A DNA stretch of 64,000 nucleotides, taken from positions 124,001-188,000 of the forward strand of contig NZ_QAOX01000006.1 in assembly GCF_003050935.1 (NCBI RefSeq). The letters are read 5' to 3'. Of this stretch, positions 8,670-17,333 are shown one piece after another. The notes beneath the pieces were generated by a model. That model saw only the letters and a list, made by a program, of their open reading frames with translations. It was not told where the DNA came from and searched no databases. Within the stretch, counting starts at the first letter, position 1. Every line of letters starts with the position of its first letter. This DNA is from Luteibacter sp. OK325 (GTDB lineage: Bacteria; Pseudomonadota; Gammaproteobacteria; Xanthomonadales; Rhodanobacteraceae). A program made the translations under genes and the position numbers.

Positions 8670-9380
8670 TCAGCGACCGGCGTTCTGGCCACCGTCGACA
8701 TAGAGCACTTCACCCGTGGCGAAGCCGGCGCCTTCCAGGTACAGCACCGCGTCGGTGATGTCGCTGATCTCGCCGATGCGCTTCATGGGATTGAAGGCGG
8801 CGAGGGTCGCGAAGGTTTCCGGCGAATGGATCGGGGTCTTGATGAAGCCGGGGGACACGGCGTTCACGCGAATACCCTTTTCGCCGTATTCCACAGCCAG
8901 CTCCTTCGTGACCGAGGTCAGGCCACCCTTGGTCAGGTTGGCCAGCGCCGTCGGGACACCGGCAATCGCCTGGTTGACGAAGGTGGTCGTGATGCTGACG
9001 ACGTGACCACTTCCCTGCTTCTCCATCTGGGCGATGGCACGCTGGGTGATATGGAAGAAACCGGCCAGGTTGGTCGAGATCATCGCGGCGAAGTCGTCCG
9101 CCGTGTAGTCGGTGAACGGCTTGGCAATGAAGATGCCCGCGTTGTTCACCAGGGTGTCGATGCGGCCAAACTTTGCCAGTGCTTCACGCACGACACGCTC
9201 GGCGGTGGCCGCCTCGCCGATGTCGCCGGCAACAGCGAGCACGTCCGGATCGCTGCCCTGGACGATGGAACGCGACGTCGCGACAACGCGAAAACCCTTC
9301 GCGCGATAAGCCTTTACCAGGCCCTCGCCAATGCCCTGCGAACCGCCGGTAATGATGGCGACTTTCTGTTCGTTGCTCAT
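8670..9380 (-). CDS. SDR family oxidoreductase lacking the catalytic Tyr
   Basis: Classical-size short-chain dehydrogenase/reductase (236 residues) with the cofactor motif TGGSQGIG (11-18), NNAG near residue 84, and the C-terminal RVNAVSPGFIKTP. GAGGAGATCGAC precedes the ATG, giving a firm start. The usual Tyr-x-x-x-Lys is replaced: at the position four residues before the conserved Lys (ALANLTKGG) there is Ala, not Tyr, and the preceding Ser region reads SITTTFV. It is therefore either a divergent enzyme using another proton donor or a non-catalytic NAD(P)-binding protein. The DsbA-family gene follows downstream. Confidence 0.88.
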   Translation of the reverse strand: MSNEQKVAIITGGSQGIGEGLVKAYRAKGFRVVATSRSIVQGSDPDVLAVAGDIGEAATAERVVREALAKFGRIDTLVNNAGIFIAKPFTDYTADDFAAMISTNLAGFFHITQRAIAQMEKQGSGHVVSITTTFVNQAIAGVPTALANLTKGGLTSVTKELAVEYGEKGIRVNAVSPGFIKTPIHSPETFATLAAFNPMKRIGEISDITDAVLYLEGAGFATGEVLYVDGGQNAGR

Positions 9381-9527
9381 GTCGATCTCCTCAAGGGTCC
9401 GACGATCGGTCGATCGCCGGCGGCTCCGATCGAGCCGATGGAACCCAAGTTGGGGACCGGGTGGAACATGCTGAATGGCTGGCCGAAGGCAGTGACTCTT
9501 CCGCCGGCCGCAACAATGCCCGCCGCT

Positions 9528-10466
9528 TTACTTACCCGGATCCGTTGCTCCGAGCTCGCCCGTGTAGTGGGCCAGCTGTGCCTCCACGTCCGGATTCTTC
9601 TGCAGGCCCTCCTTCATCAGCTGGCCGATCTTCACCTGTGCCTGCGGGCGCTGTACCGACGTGATGAAGGCTGCCCATCCCGCGCCGATTTCGTTGTCGG
9701 GCGGTAATGAGGGACCATTGACCAGCTGCTTGATGTCGGCAATGGCCTGCTTGTCGAATCTGGCGATGCGTCGCGCGAGCGCGTCCACAAAGCCGTCCAG
9801 TTCGGCGTCGGGCAGCGAGCGGTTGACGTAGCCGTAGCGCTCGGCGATGTCGCCGTTGATGTCGTCACCGGTGAGAAGAACTTCCAGCGCACGGCCGCGC
9901 CCCATCAAACGGGGTAGCCTCGCCATCGGGCCACCACCGGGTACCAGCGCGGCACCGACTTCCCATTGCGACAGGATTGCCTTTTCGCGACTGGCGAAAC
10001 GCATGTCGCTGGCCAGTGACAACTCGCTTCCCACGCCTGTGGCGCGGCCACGAATCGAGACGATCGACACCACGGGAGCCCTGCTCAGCCGAACGAGCAT
10101 GTCGGGCAGCGGAGGCAATCCCGTTGGCCCGGGCGGAAGGCCGGTGGTCTTCTCCAGTGCCGGTACGAAATCGTAGTGGGTCAGGAAGAACCCGGGAACG
10201 TCGCTGTCGAAGACCACGACACGAAGGTCCGGATCTTTCTCTATCGCCGTGATCACTTCATTCAACTGCGGAATGGTTTCCGGCCCGAAGATGTTGAACG
10301 GCGGATTGTGCAAGGTGACCCGCCAGTAGGCTGGCGAGACCTGCCGGACCTTGATCTCCTGTTTGACCGGCGCAGCGCCGTGGTCGGCGGCGGCGCCTTC
10401 CGCGGCGAAGGCCGCACCCGTGACGGCGACAAGCAGCATCGCTCCCGCAATGAGACATGTTTTCAT
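9528..10466 (-). CDS. Exported enoyl-CoA hydratase/isomerase-fold protein
   Basis: A crotonase-superfamily protein of 312 residues with an N-terminal Sec signal (MKTCLIAGAMLLVAVTGAAFAAEG, cleavage after AFA near residue 21). The crotonase core is present: NPPFNIFGPETI, VVVFDSDVPGFFLTHYD, then the oxyanion/active-site region RATGVGSELSLASDMRF (Glu kept) and WEVGAALVPGGGPMARLPR (second Glu kept), and the C-terminal helical region. Crotonases act on CoA thioesters in the cytoplasm, so an exported one is unexpected. GAGG lies 7 bp before the ATG. It is divergent from an exported NTF2-like gene. Confidence 0.85.
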   Translation of the reverse strand: MKTCLIAGAMLLVAVTGAAFAAEGAAADHGAAPVKQEIKVRQVSPAYWRVTLHNPPFNIFGPETIPQLNEVITAIEKDPDLRVVVFDSDVPGFFLTHYDFVPALEKTTGLPPGPTGLPPLPDMLVRLSRAPVVSIVSIRGRATGVGSELSLASDMRFASREKAILSQWEVGAALVPGGGPMARLPRLMGRGRALEVLLTGDDINGDIAERYGYVNRSLPDAELDGFVDALARRIARFDKQAIADIKQLVNGPSLPPDNEIGAGWAAFITSVQRPQAQVKIGQLMKEGLQKNPDVEAQLAHYTGELGATDPGK

Positions 10467-10650
10467 GAGGCCACCTCGTTTTGCGTTTTCGTGTTACGCA
10501 ACAGCACGTCTGCCGTGATCGCCAGATATAACTTGCAGCAGCTCAAAATTTATTGTCGCTTTACGCCATGGGGCTGGCCAATTGACAGATATGAATCGAT
10601 CAGGACGGTGCGTATAACCGGAGAGGATTGCCAACGCTGGAGGACGATCG

Positions 10651-11139
10651 ATGCGCTTACTCGCCGTTGTACCCATTGCGCTGTTAATTCTCGTTCCCCT
10701 TCCCGTTCATGCCGCATGGCACGCCGCGAATCCGGCAGCTGCGGAAGCCGTGAAGAACCCCCGGATCGCCGCTGTGCTCGACGCGACCACACGCATGGAC
10801 AAGGCGATCCTGGCTCATGATGTTTCCGCGTTTGGTGACACCTTCACCGAAGACGCTGTCGTCAATAACCCCTTCAACACGATTGCGAGAAAGGCCGACG
10901 CTGTTAACAACCTGCGAACGCGAATGATCGACTACACGTCGCTGGACCGCTCGATTGAGTACGCAGCAACCAGGGGTGCCCACGATGTGGTCCTGATGGG
11001 CGAAGAAACGCTGACGCCTGTCGGAAAAGCACGCTTTGCCGGCAAGACCGTTCACCGGCGGACCACTGAGGTCTGGACTGACGAAAGTGGCCCATGGAAA
11101 CTGGCGATCCGCCAGGCGACCATTTATTCCGCAGATTGA
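10651..11139 (+). CDS. Exported SnoaL/NTF2-like fold protein
   Basis: A 162-residue protein with a Sec signal peptide (MRLLAVVPIALLILVPLPVHA, cleavage near residue 21) followed by an NTF2-like alpha+beta cone: MDKAILAHDVSAFGDTF, DAVVNNPFNTI, and the last strand WKLAIRQATIY. GGAGG seven bases upstream supports the ATG. The family includes DUF4440/SnoaL proteins, which bind small molecules or act as lyases/isomerases; no specific function can be read. It is divergent from the exported crotonase-like gene with 184 bp between, so both may share an envelope role. Confidence 0.75.
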   Translation: MRLLAVVPIALLILVPLPVHAAWHAANPAAAEAVKNPRIAAVLDATTRMDKAILAHDVSAFGDTFTEDAVVNNPFNTIARKADAVNNLRTRMIDYTSLDRSIEYAATRGAHDVVLMGEETLTPVGKARFAGKTVHRRTTEVWTDESGPWKLAIRQATIYSAD

Positions 11140-11187
11140 CCGCCCGCGTTCTAGAATCCCCACATTCCCGAGGGAGATTCCAGTCGC

Positions 11188-11652
11188 ATGACCGATCCGA
11201 CCCTAGACGAGCTAGCCAGCGAAGAAGCGGCGCTGCAGTTCGACCGCTTCAGCCTCGATGACGCCTGGGCCATCGGCAACGCGTTGCGCGAAGGTGCGCT
11301 GGCCCGTTCGGGCGCCGTAGCCATCGAGATCGCCCTGCGCGACCGTCCGCTGTTCTACTCCACGACGCCGGGCGCCGATACATCCAACGGCAGCTGGATC
11401 CGCCGCAAGCGCAACACCGTGCTCGCGCTCGGCACGAGCACCCTCGTCGTCGGGATGAAGCTGGTTAAGGCAGGCCAGACCCTCGAAGAACGCTACGGAC
11501 TGGCTCCCGGGGAGCATGCTTCCGATGGTGGCGGCTTTCCTCTGCGCCTGCGCTCACTCGGTGTCATCGGAGCGATCACCGTATCGGGCATGCCCTCGCT
11601 GGAGGATCACCGGCTGGTCACGGAAGTACTTCGCTCGTTCCTTCAGCGCTGA
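11188..11652 (+). CDS. UPF0303 family heme-degrading-domain (GlcG/HbpS-like) protein
   Basis: A cytoplasmic protein of 154 residues matching the UPF0303/Haem_degrading fold. The start LDELASEEAALQFDRFS and the core ALARSGAVAIEIALRDRPLFY, then NGSWIRRKRNTVLA, and the end VIGAITVSGMPSLEDHRLV are the conserved blocks. GAGGGAGATTCC precedes the ATG. Relatives are related to GlcG and HbpS, which bind heme or small ligands; the biochemical role of UPF0303 itself is unsettled. Its 3' end overlaps the convergent GMC oxidoreductase gene by 35 bp. Confidence 0.85.
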   Translation: MTDPTLDELASEEAALQFDRFSLDDAWAIGNALREGALARSGAVAIEIALRDRPLFYSTTPGADTSNGSWIRRKRNTVLALGTSTLVVGMKLVKAGQTLEERYGLAPGEHASDGGGFPLRLRSLGVIGAITVSGMPSLEDHRLVTEVLRSFLQR

Positions 11653-13246
11653 TCGGCGCTGCCGCGGGCACGTGACTCATCACGTGCTCGGCGATGGCCG
11701 TGATGGTAAGGCTTGGGTTGACGCCGAGGTTGGCCGATACCACGGATCCGTCGCACACATAGAGGTTGCGATAACCATGGACGCGCCCACGACTGTCGCA
11801 GACGCCCGTGCCGGCATCCGGGCCCATCACGGCACCGCCCAGGCAATGGGCGGTCATTGGGATGTCGAGAAAGATCTCGGAAAGCGAAGTCATGGCTACC
11901 CCGCCCGTCGCTTGCGCAGCCTTCAAGGCAAAGGCGTTCGCGGCGGGAATGAACGTCGGAATCTTCGGTCCTTCGGTGACGAGGCGACGGCGAAACGGCC
12001 AGAACCAACGGCGCCCGAGTCGCATCGTAAGCTGCCCATCGAGCGTCTGCATGCAGAGCAGGATCATCGATTCACGTGCCCAGTGCTTCGTGCGCACGAG
12101 CCGGAACAAGGCGCGCGGCCGTGTCAGAAGCATGAGTAGCACCGTGAATAGCCAACTCGATCGACGGTGACGCCCCGTGGCCATCACCGTCGTCAACAGG
12201 CCCATCACGTCCGAGCCCGCCGGGTAGCGCGTGGCCTCGATATGCGTATGCGCGTCGATGTAGATGCCCGACCCGATGGCGACACCGCGCGAGAGATCTT
12301 CGGTGGAACCGGGAAAGCGAATACCAATCAGCGACTCGGCGTTGGTGCGTACGCCACGCCCGAGGGCAGGCGATATCGCAGGTAGCGCCCCGCTCTCGCG
12401 CAGACGGAACAGCAGGTCCTGCGTGCCTAGCGAGGATGCGGCAAACACCACGCCCTTGCAGCGCAGGCGTGCCAAAGCCCCACCCTTGCGTGTCGTGACG
12501 ACGTAGCCACCGGAACCGTCCAACGCGTCGCCGATCGGGCGCACGTCGACCACGCGCGTCTGCTCGATGACGGTCACGCCGCGTTTCTCGGCGAGGTAGA
12601 GGTAGTTCAGGTCCAGCGTGTTCTTGGCCCTGTACCGGCAACCTACCATGCATCCGCCGCAACCAACGCAGGCATGCCGGTCAGGGCCTTCACCACCGAA
12701 GTACGGGTCGGCATAGGTCTTGCCCGGTGCCTCGTCCTCGTCGCCGAAGAAGACACCGACGTCCGTCGCATAGAAGCTGTCCCCGACACCAACGGACTGC
12801 GCCATGTCGCGCAGGCGGAAGTCCGCCGCCGCGAGTCGTTCGTTGGTTGTCACACCGAGCATGCGCCGCGCGGTGGCGTAGTGCGCCGGCATGATTCGCT
12901 CCCAATCTTCCAGGCCCGCCCAGGTGCCCTCGCGCCAGACACCCCGTGGCGGCTCAAGCAGGGTCTGTGCATAGGTGATGGAACCGCCGCCGACCGCGTT
13001 GCCATGTAGCACGACCACGTGGCGGAAGAAGCGCATGCCGAAGAAGCCGTGCATGCCGAGCGAAGGCGCCCACAACCATCGTGAAAGTCGCCAGTTGGTC
13101 GTCGGCAACGTTTCGGGTGTCCACCGCCTGCCCTGCTCGATCACCGCGACGCGGTAGCCCTTTTCAGCCAGTCGTAGCGCCGACACGCTCCCGCCGAAGC
13201 CGGAGCCGATGACGACGAAGTCAACATCGGGCTCAGGGCTTTGCAT
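11618..13246 (-). CDS. GMC family oxidoreductase (cholesterol-oxidase-like) with a ferredoxin-type Cys cluster
   Basis: FAD-dependent glucose-methanol-choline oxidoreductase of 542 residues. The Rossmann motif is VVIGSGFGGSVSALRLAEKG (11-30), the GMC loop is LHGNAVGGGSITYAQTL (80-96), and the C-terminal active-site region includes TAHCLGGAVMG and the GMC signature GSVVSANLGVNPSLTITA. Between them lies C193-x2-C196-x2-C199-x3-C203, followed by RYRAKNTLDLNYL: the spacing of a [4Fe-4S] ferredoxin motif, seen in the cholesterol-oxidase-like branch. Its ATG overlaps the stop of the upstream glyoxalase-fold gene (TGATG), so the two are translationally coupled. Substrate likely an alcohol or sterol-like molecule, unproven. 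Confidence 0.88.
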   Translation of the reverse strand: MQSPEPDVDFVVIGSGFGGSVSALRLAEKGYRVAVIEQGRRWTPETLPTTNWRLSRWLWAPSLGMHGFFGMRFFRHVVVLHGNAVGGGSITYAQTLLEPPRGVWREGTWAGLEDWERIMPAHYATARRMLGVTTNERLAAADFRLRDMAQSVGVGDSFYATDVGVFFGDEDEAPGKTYADPYFGGEGPDRHACVGCGGCMVGCRYRAKNTLDLNYLYLAEKRGVTVIEQTRVVDVRPIGDALDGSGGYVVTTRKGGALARLRCKGVVFAASSLGTQDLLFRLRESGALPAISPALGRGVRTNAESLIGIRFPGSTEDLSRGVAIGSGIYIDAHTHIEATRYPAGSDVMGLLTTVMATGRHRRSSWLFTVLLMLLTRPRALFRLVRTKHWARESMILLCMQTLDGQLTMRLGRRWFWPFRRRLVTEGPKIPTFIPAANAFALKAAQATGGVAMTSLSEIFLDIPMTAHCLGGAVMGPDAGTGVCDSRGRVHGYRNLYVCDGSVVSANLGVNPSLTITAIAEHVMSHVPAAAPISAEGTSEVLP

Positions 13247-13635
13247 CAGGGGTGGACCGGCGAGCAGATTTCCACGAGGCAGCCATTGAGGTCACGCACA
13301 TAGCCTACCCTCTGGCCCCAAGGCTTGGCTTCCACTGCTTTCACGGCGAGCGCTCCGGCGCCCACGGCTTGTTCATAGGCGGCCTCGGGCGATTCGGTGA
13401 CCAGGCAGATCTCGATGCCGGCAGGCAGGTCGCGTGGACTGTTCGGGCGGATGGCGAGGCCATTCATCTCGGCCATGGTCTCGGCGGCAAAGCTGAGCGT
13501 TGTCTCGCCGGTGTCCATCTCGGCATACAGGCCACTGTCGTGGATGAAGCGTCGCTGCAAACCGAAGGCCGACTCGTAGAAAGCGACGGTCGCGGCGACA
13601 TCGGAAACATAGATGAGGGTGTAGCCAAGGCGCAT
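13246..13635 (-). CDS. VOC (glyoxalase/bleomycin-resistance fold) protein
   Basis: A 129-residue vicinal-oxygen-chelate protein with both beta-alpha-beta-beta-beta repeats. The first starts LGYTLIYVSDVAATVAFYESAFG and contains TGETTLSF; the second starts IEICLVTESPEAAYEQAV and ends GYVRDLNGCLVEICSP. The metal-ligand Glu positions (end of each repeat) look conserved, with Glu in LVEIC. The start at 13635 is chosen because the first strand begins there. It couples to the GMC oxidoreductase gene by a one-base TGATG overlap and follows the AraC gene by 69 bp. Confidence 0.88.
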   Translation of the reverse strand: MRLGYTLIYVSDVAATVAFYESAFGLQRRFIHDSGLYAEMDTGETTLSFAAETMAEMNGLAIRPNSPRDLPAGIEICLVTESPEAAYEQAVGAGALAVKAVEAKPWGQRVGYVRDLNGCLVEICSPVHP

Positions 13636-13704
13636 GAGGTCTCTCCCGTTGACAGACCAGAGCGTAGCCTTCGCTCCGAAGGTCGCCTTGAACAAATCGG
13701 CCAG

Positions 13705-14514
13705 TCAGTCGAAGGCCATACCTATGAGGACCAGAGGCGGCCGCGCGCCGGGCGTAAAGCCGCCATGCCGGCGGAACTCGCGGGTCATGTGTGCCTGGTC
13801 GCTGTAGCCTCCCTCGAGCGCGGCGTCGACCAGGCTGAGGGGGTGATCGTCGCGCGTGAGCAACCGCATCGTGCGCTGAAAGCGAAGCACCGATGAGTAC
13901 GCCTTGAACGACAAGCCGAGCGAATGCGACAGATGGCGGCGGAGCGTACGCTCAGGCATGTCGACGGCGACGGCGACCTCTTCGAGGCCGAGCCGCCCAC
14001 CGCCGACGTGAACGAGTTCTATCGCCCTCTGCACAGGCGACGGAAGCTCGCTCGCGGATGCCGCGCGCTGTCGCGCGACGCCACGAATCGTCACGGCGAG
14101 TGCGGCGGGAGTCGCTGCGACACGGAGCGATTGCGCATGGGCGCCGAGCACGTCGTCCACGTCGTTGTCGAAGATGCCACCGTCACGCAACGCCGCTGAT
14201 TCGACACCGAGGCAGGCCCCTCCCCGTCCGGGCCGGAAACGGATGCCGAAAAAACGATCGCCGCGAGCCACCGGCACACCGGTCCAACGTTGCGCAGGGC
14301 CGACGATCAGTAGTCGAAGGTCCTCGACAGGGCAGTCATCTTCGCCGCGAAAGGCGACGATGAGATCCATACGGCCATCGGGCAGGACCACATGCACACC
14401 ATCGGATGATGCCGTGAAGGTCCACTCGGCCTCGATGGCGTGTGGCGTCGCCGTCGATTCGGCATGTTCGTGATAGTCGGAGGGCCATGGCATAGCCCGG
14501 CGATTCTCGGCCAT
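13705..14514 (-). CDS. AraC family transcriptional regulator
   Basis: A regulator of up to 269 residues. The N-terminal half (to about 150) is a beta-rich sensing domain with PDGRMDLIVAF and GDRFFGIRFRPG, as in the small DUF6597-type AraC proteins. The C-terminal half carries the two AraC helix-turn-helices: LGLEEVAVAVDMPERTLRRHL and SLVDAALEGGYSDQAHMTREF, ending GFTPGA. An alternative start at 14493 (MPWPSDYHEH) is equally plausible; neither has a good ribosome-binding site. It sits at the head of the glyoxalase-GMC pair and is the obvious candidate regulator. Confidence 0.87.
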   Translation of the reverse strand: MAENRRAMPWPSDYHEHAESTATPHAIEAEWTFTASSDGVHVVLPDGRMDLIVAFRGEDDCPVEDLRLLIVGPAQRWTGVPVARGDRFFGIRFRPGRGGACLGVESAALRDGGIFDNDVDDVLGAHAQSLRVAATPAALAVTIRGVARQRAASASELPSPVQRAIELVHVGGGRLGLEEVAVAVDMPERTLRRHLSHSLGLSFKAYSSVLRFQRTMRLLTRDDHPLSLVDAALEGGYSDQAHMTREFRRHGGFTPGARPPLVLIGMAFD

Positions 14515-14597
14515 CCGGAGGCTTCGCGACAGTCACCAGACGGGCATGGTTGCGCGGGCACCTCTTCGGGACAGCGATGACGTGGGTGCCGCCGAGG

Positions 14598-14765
14598 TCA
14601 GGTGCCAACCTTCCTCGTCGGCCAGAACAACGTGGGTGCGATGTCGATGTCTGTCCAGCCGACGTGCACCGTCGTGCCGGTCGTCGGGAGCTGGAGGACA
14701 TCGCGGTAAAACGCCAGGCAGGCGTCCACGTCGGTGGACGGCAAAGTCAGTCGGGTGATGCGCAT
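14598..14765 (-). pseudogene. Truncated VOC-fold gene remnant
   Basis: From an ATG at 14765 the frame reads MRITRLTLPSTDVDACLAFY and continues VHVGWTDIDIAPT to a TGA after 55 codons. The beginning is a textbook VOC first strand and helix, but a complete domain needs about 110 residues. Only about 83 bp remain before the AraC start, so no frameshift repair could restore a full protein. Alternative frames downstream give no convincing VOC continuation. It is probably a 3'-deleted gene; a functional mini-protein cannot be excluded. An intact MerR-type promoter lies just upstream. Confidence 0.6.
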
Positions 14766-14792
14766 GTGAGGCTGGCTCGGTTGGGGAACCCC

Positions 14793-14823
14793 ATTGAACA
14801 ACCTCAACCGAAGTTGAGGTCAA
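14793..14823 (-). promoter_or_regulatory. MerR/SoxR-type operator-promoter
   Basis: A perfect inverted repeat, ACCTCAAC-CGAA-GTTGAGGT (14801-14820), sits between a leftward -35 TTGACC (14823-14818) and a -10-like TTCAAT (14798-14793), giving a 19-bp spacer. The overlong 19-20-bp spacer with the dyad inside it is the hallmark of promoters twisted open by MerR-family activators, and the arms resemble the SoxR box (CCTCAAG..CTTGAGG). It points at the truncated VOC gene. No MerR gene is present in the window. Confidence 0.6.
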
Positions 14824-14873
14824 GCAAGAACGTACACGACTTGCGTACACATGCCGGGCGTAGCCTTGGGTGC

Positions 14874-15092
14874 ATGACACACCGTGACGATCTGCAACGC
14901 ATGCTCGACCGCCTTGCCACCGAGGTGCAGGCCGGTTTGCATGAAAATCCCGATCCGGATGCCTTCTGGCCGACGTTCGCGACGCAGTCGAACCTGGTGC
15001 TGGAGGCGGCGGGGCCGGAGCACTTCGACTGGGTGAGCTCGGAGGTGTCGTCGATTCTGATGCAACATGGGATTTCGGTGCCGGAGGCCTAG
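14874..15092 (+). CDS. Hypothetical protein, 72 aa
   Basis: A small soluble, acidic, largely helical protein beginning [19 protein letters not shown]. It contains [16 protein letters not shown] and ends [14 protein letters not shown]. No signal peptide or metal motif is visible and I do not recognise the family. The ATG at 14874 starts a region of normal codon use; the longer open frame upstream runs antisense through the VOC remnant and is not coding. It ends about 20 bp before a palindromic repeat. Confidence 0.6.
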   Translation: MTHRDDLQRMLDRLATEVQAGLHENPDPDAFWPTFATQSNLVLEAAGPEHFDWVSSEVSSILMQHGISVPEA

Positions 15093-15113
15093 CGGCAGGC
15101 CCGGTGTTACTTC

Positions 15114-15195
15114 TGTGGGAGCCGCTTCAGCGGCGATCCCGCCGCAGCGGACCAGGTTGCCGCCCGCACCCATCGTCGATGAATCGGCTCCCACA
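15114..15195. repeat. Paired short palindromic repeat (mixed type)
   Basis: Two inverted copies of the GGGAGCCG repeat flank a variable 30-bp core. The left copy is the GCTTCAGC type (TGTGGGAGCCGCTTCAGCGG), while the right copy, read in reverse, is the GATTCATC type (TGGGAGCCGATTCATCGACG). The arms could fold as a stem-loop on either strand. It lies between the 72-aa gene and the CocE-type hydrolase. Confidence 0.85.
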
Positions 15196-15283
15196 AAAGC
15201 CCGTCCATGCCAGAAGTCACGGATTTACCTGCTTAGGACAATTTGCCAGACTCGGCCGATCGTCCCGACAACAAGGCTTCAGC

Positions 15284-17275
15284 ATGCGACCGTCGCGCCC
15301 TGCCCTCTCTCACGTCAGGACCGCGTTGTCGGTCGGCGTCGCTTCCTTCTGTCTTGCCCTGCTTGCGGAGCCCGTCGCGGCCCAGGCCGTCCAGACGCCC
15401 GAACAGAAAGCACTCATCGCCAAGCGCATCGATCTGGAAAAGCAGCTCGAGGATGCGGCGGTCATCGACCGCAAGGTGATGGTGAAGATGCGCGACGGCA
15501 AGCGCATGGCCGCGGATGTCTATCGACCGAAGAATGCCAGCGGCAAGGTGCCGACGATCTTCGTGCGCACGCCTTACAACTTCAATTTCTGGGACGTGAA
15601 GAATGGCGCCCCGCGCGACATGACCCGCGAGCTCGCCGCCGTGAAGCACGGATACGCATACGTCGAAATGAACGAACGTGGCCACTACTTCTCTGAAGGC
15701 AACTACGACATCCTCGGCGCGCCGCTCAGCGACGGCGTGGATGCCGTGCGCTGGATGTCCACGCAGCCCTGGTCCAACGGCAAGGTCGGCACCACCGGCT
15801 GTTCGTCCACCGCCGAATGGCAGATGGCCGTCGTCGCGGAAAACGAGCCGGCGCTGGCCACGTTCAACGTGCAAGGCTTCGGCGCGGGTGTCGGCAAGGT
15901 CGGCCCCTACTACGAGCAAGGCAACTGGTATCGCGGCGGCGCCGTGCAGATGCTGTTCCAGGCGTGGATCTACGGCGAACAGAACCAGGTTCGACCGATG
16001 TTCCCGGCGAACACCTCGCAGGCCGACCTCATCCGCGTCTCCAAGGCCTTCGACCTCGATCCGCAGATGCCGCCGGTGGACTGGGACCAGGCATTCTGGC
16101 ATCTGCCCGAGAACGACATCCTCAAGGCTGTCGACGGTCCCAAGGGCATCTTCGCCGATGCCATGGACGTGCCCACTGGCGGCAACATGATCGCGCGCGC
16201 GCCGAACAGCCCCGCCTGGCGCAAGGGCGGCCTGTGGCACGACAACATGAAGATCAACAAGCCGGGCCTGTGGTTCATGAGCTGGTTCGACGTGTCCGTT
16301 TCGCCGAATCTCGCCGCCTTCAACGAGGTGCGCGCGACGGCGCCGAAAGCCGTCGCGGACGAGCAGTACGCGATCATCGCGCCGGTGCTGCACTGCGCTT
16401 ATACGCGCGCCACCGAACACACCATGATCGGCGACCTCGACGTCGGCGATGCCCGCTTCGATTACGAAGGCCTGGTGTTCGGCTGGTTCGACAAGTTCCT
16501 CAAGGGCGTGGACAGCCCCGTGGTCGATAAGCAGCCCAAGGTCATGTACTACGTGATGGGCGAGAACAAGTGGCGCAACTCGCCCACGTGGCCGCCGGCC
16601 GGTGCGATCACGCGCGACCTGTACTTCACCAGTGGCGGCAAGGCCAACACGCTCTACGGCGACGGCAAGCTCGTCGACGCGGCCGGTGGCACCGACCAGC
16701 CCGACAGCTTCATCTACGACCCGGCCAATCCGGTCACGACGCTGGGTGGCGGCGGCTGCTGCCAGGGCAACGCGGTGAAGTTCGGCTCGTTCGACCAGAA
16801 CCCGCAGCTGGCTCGCAACGATATCCTGGTTTACGACTCCGAACCCTTCAAGGAAGGCACCGAAGTCAGCGGACCGATCACGGTCACGCTCTACGTTTCC
16901 TCCGATGCGAAGGACACGGATTTCACCTTCAAGGTGATGGACGTCCGTCCGGACGGCAAGGCATTCAACATCACCGAGAACATCCAGCGCATGCGTTACC
17001 GCGAGGGATACGACAAGCCGCCGGTGTGGATGAAGGACGGCGAGGTCTACAAGGTGACCTTCCAGCCGATCGACACCAGCATGTTCTTCTATCCCGGACA
17101 CAAGCTCCGCGTGGCGATCTCCAGCAGCAACTTCCCGCGCTTCGACCGCAACCTCAATACCGGTGGCAACAACTACGACGAGGCCAAGGGCGTGATCGCG
17201 CATAACGCGGTGCACCACGATGCGGCGCATCCGTCGAAGATCACTTACACCATCGTGCCGCGTACGACGCCCTGA
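15284..17275 (+). CDS. CocE/NonD family hydrolase (X-Pro dipeptidyl-peptidase S15 fold), exported
   Basis: Serine hydrolase of 663 residues. The start at 15284 gives a Sec signal peptide ending AEPVAAQA (about residue 34). The alpha/beta-hydrolase domain begins [18 protein letters not shown] with TIFVRTPYN; the nucleophile Ser lies in [12 protein letters not shown] near residue 176. The Asp/His of the triad lie in later loops (candidate His in [14 protein letters not shown]). The C-terminal jelly-roll ([17 protein letters not shown], then [20 protein letters not shown]) is the X-Pro peptidase C domain. Relatives hydrolyse acyl or amino-acid esters and glutaryl-cephalosporins. It is probably a periplasmic esterase or peptidase; substrate unknown. 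Confidence 0.9.
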   Translation: MRPSRPALSHVRTALSVGVASFCLALLAEPVAAQAVQTPEQKALIAKRIDLEKQLEDAAVIDRKVMVKMRDGKRMAADVYRPKNASGKVPTIFVRTPYNFNFWDVKNGAPRDMTRELAAVKHGYAYVEMNERGHYFSEGNYDILGAPLSDGVDAVRWMSTQPWSNGKVGTTGCSSTAEWQMAVVAENEPALATFNVQGFGAGVGKVGPYYEQGNWYRGGAVQMLFQAWIYGEQNQVRPMFPANTSQADLIRVSKAFDLDPQMPPVDWDQAFWHLPENDILKAVDGPKGIFADAMDVPTGGNMIARAPNSPAWRKGGLWHDNMKINKPGLWFMSWFDVSVSPNLAAFNEVRATAPKAVADEQYAIIAPVLHCAYTRATEHTMIGDLDVGDARFDYEGLVFGWFDKFLKGVDSPVVDKQPKVMYYVMGENKWRNSPTWPPAGAITRDLYFTSGGKANTLYGDGKLVDAAGGTDQPDSFIYDPANPVTTLGGGGCCQGNAVKFGSFDQNPQLARNDILVYDSEPFKEGTEVSGPITVTLYVSSDAKDTDFTFKVMDVRPDGKAFNITENIQRMRYREGYDKPPVWMKDGEVYKVTFQPIDTSMFFYPGHKLRVAISSSNFPRFDRNLNTGGNNYDEAKGVIAHNAVHHDAAHPSKITYTIVPRTTP

Positions 17276-17333
17276 CGGCGCGTCGTCGCGGGGCGGCATC
17301 AGGGACGGTCCGCTGCCGTACGACCTCCCGCTG

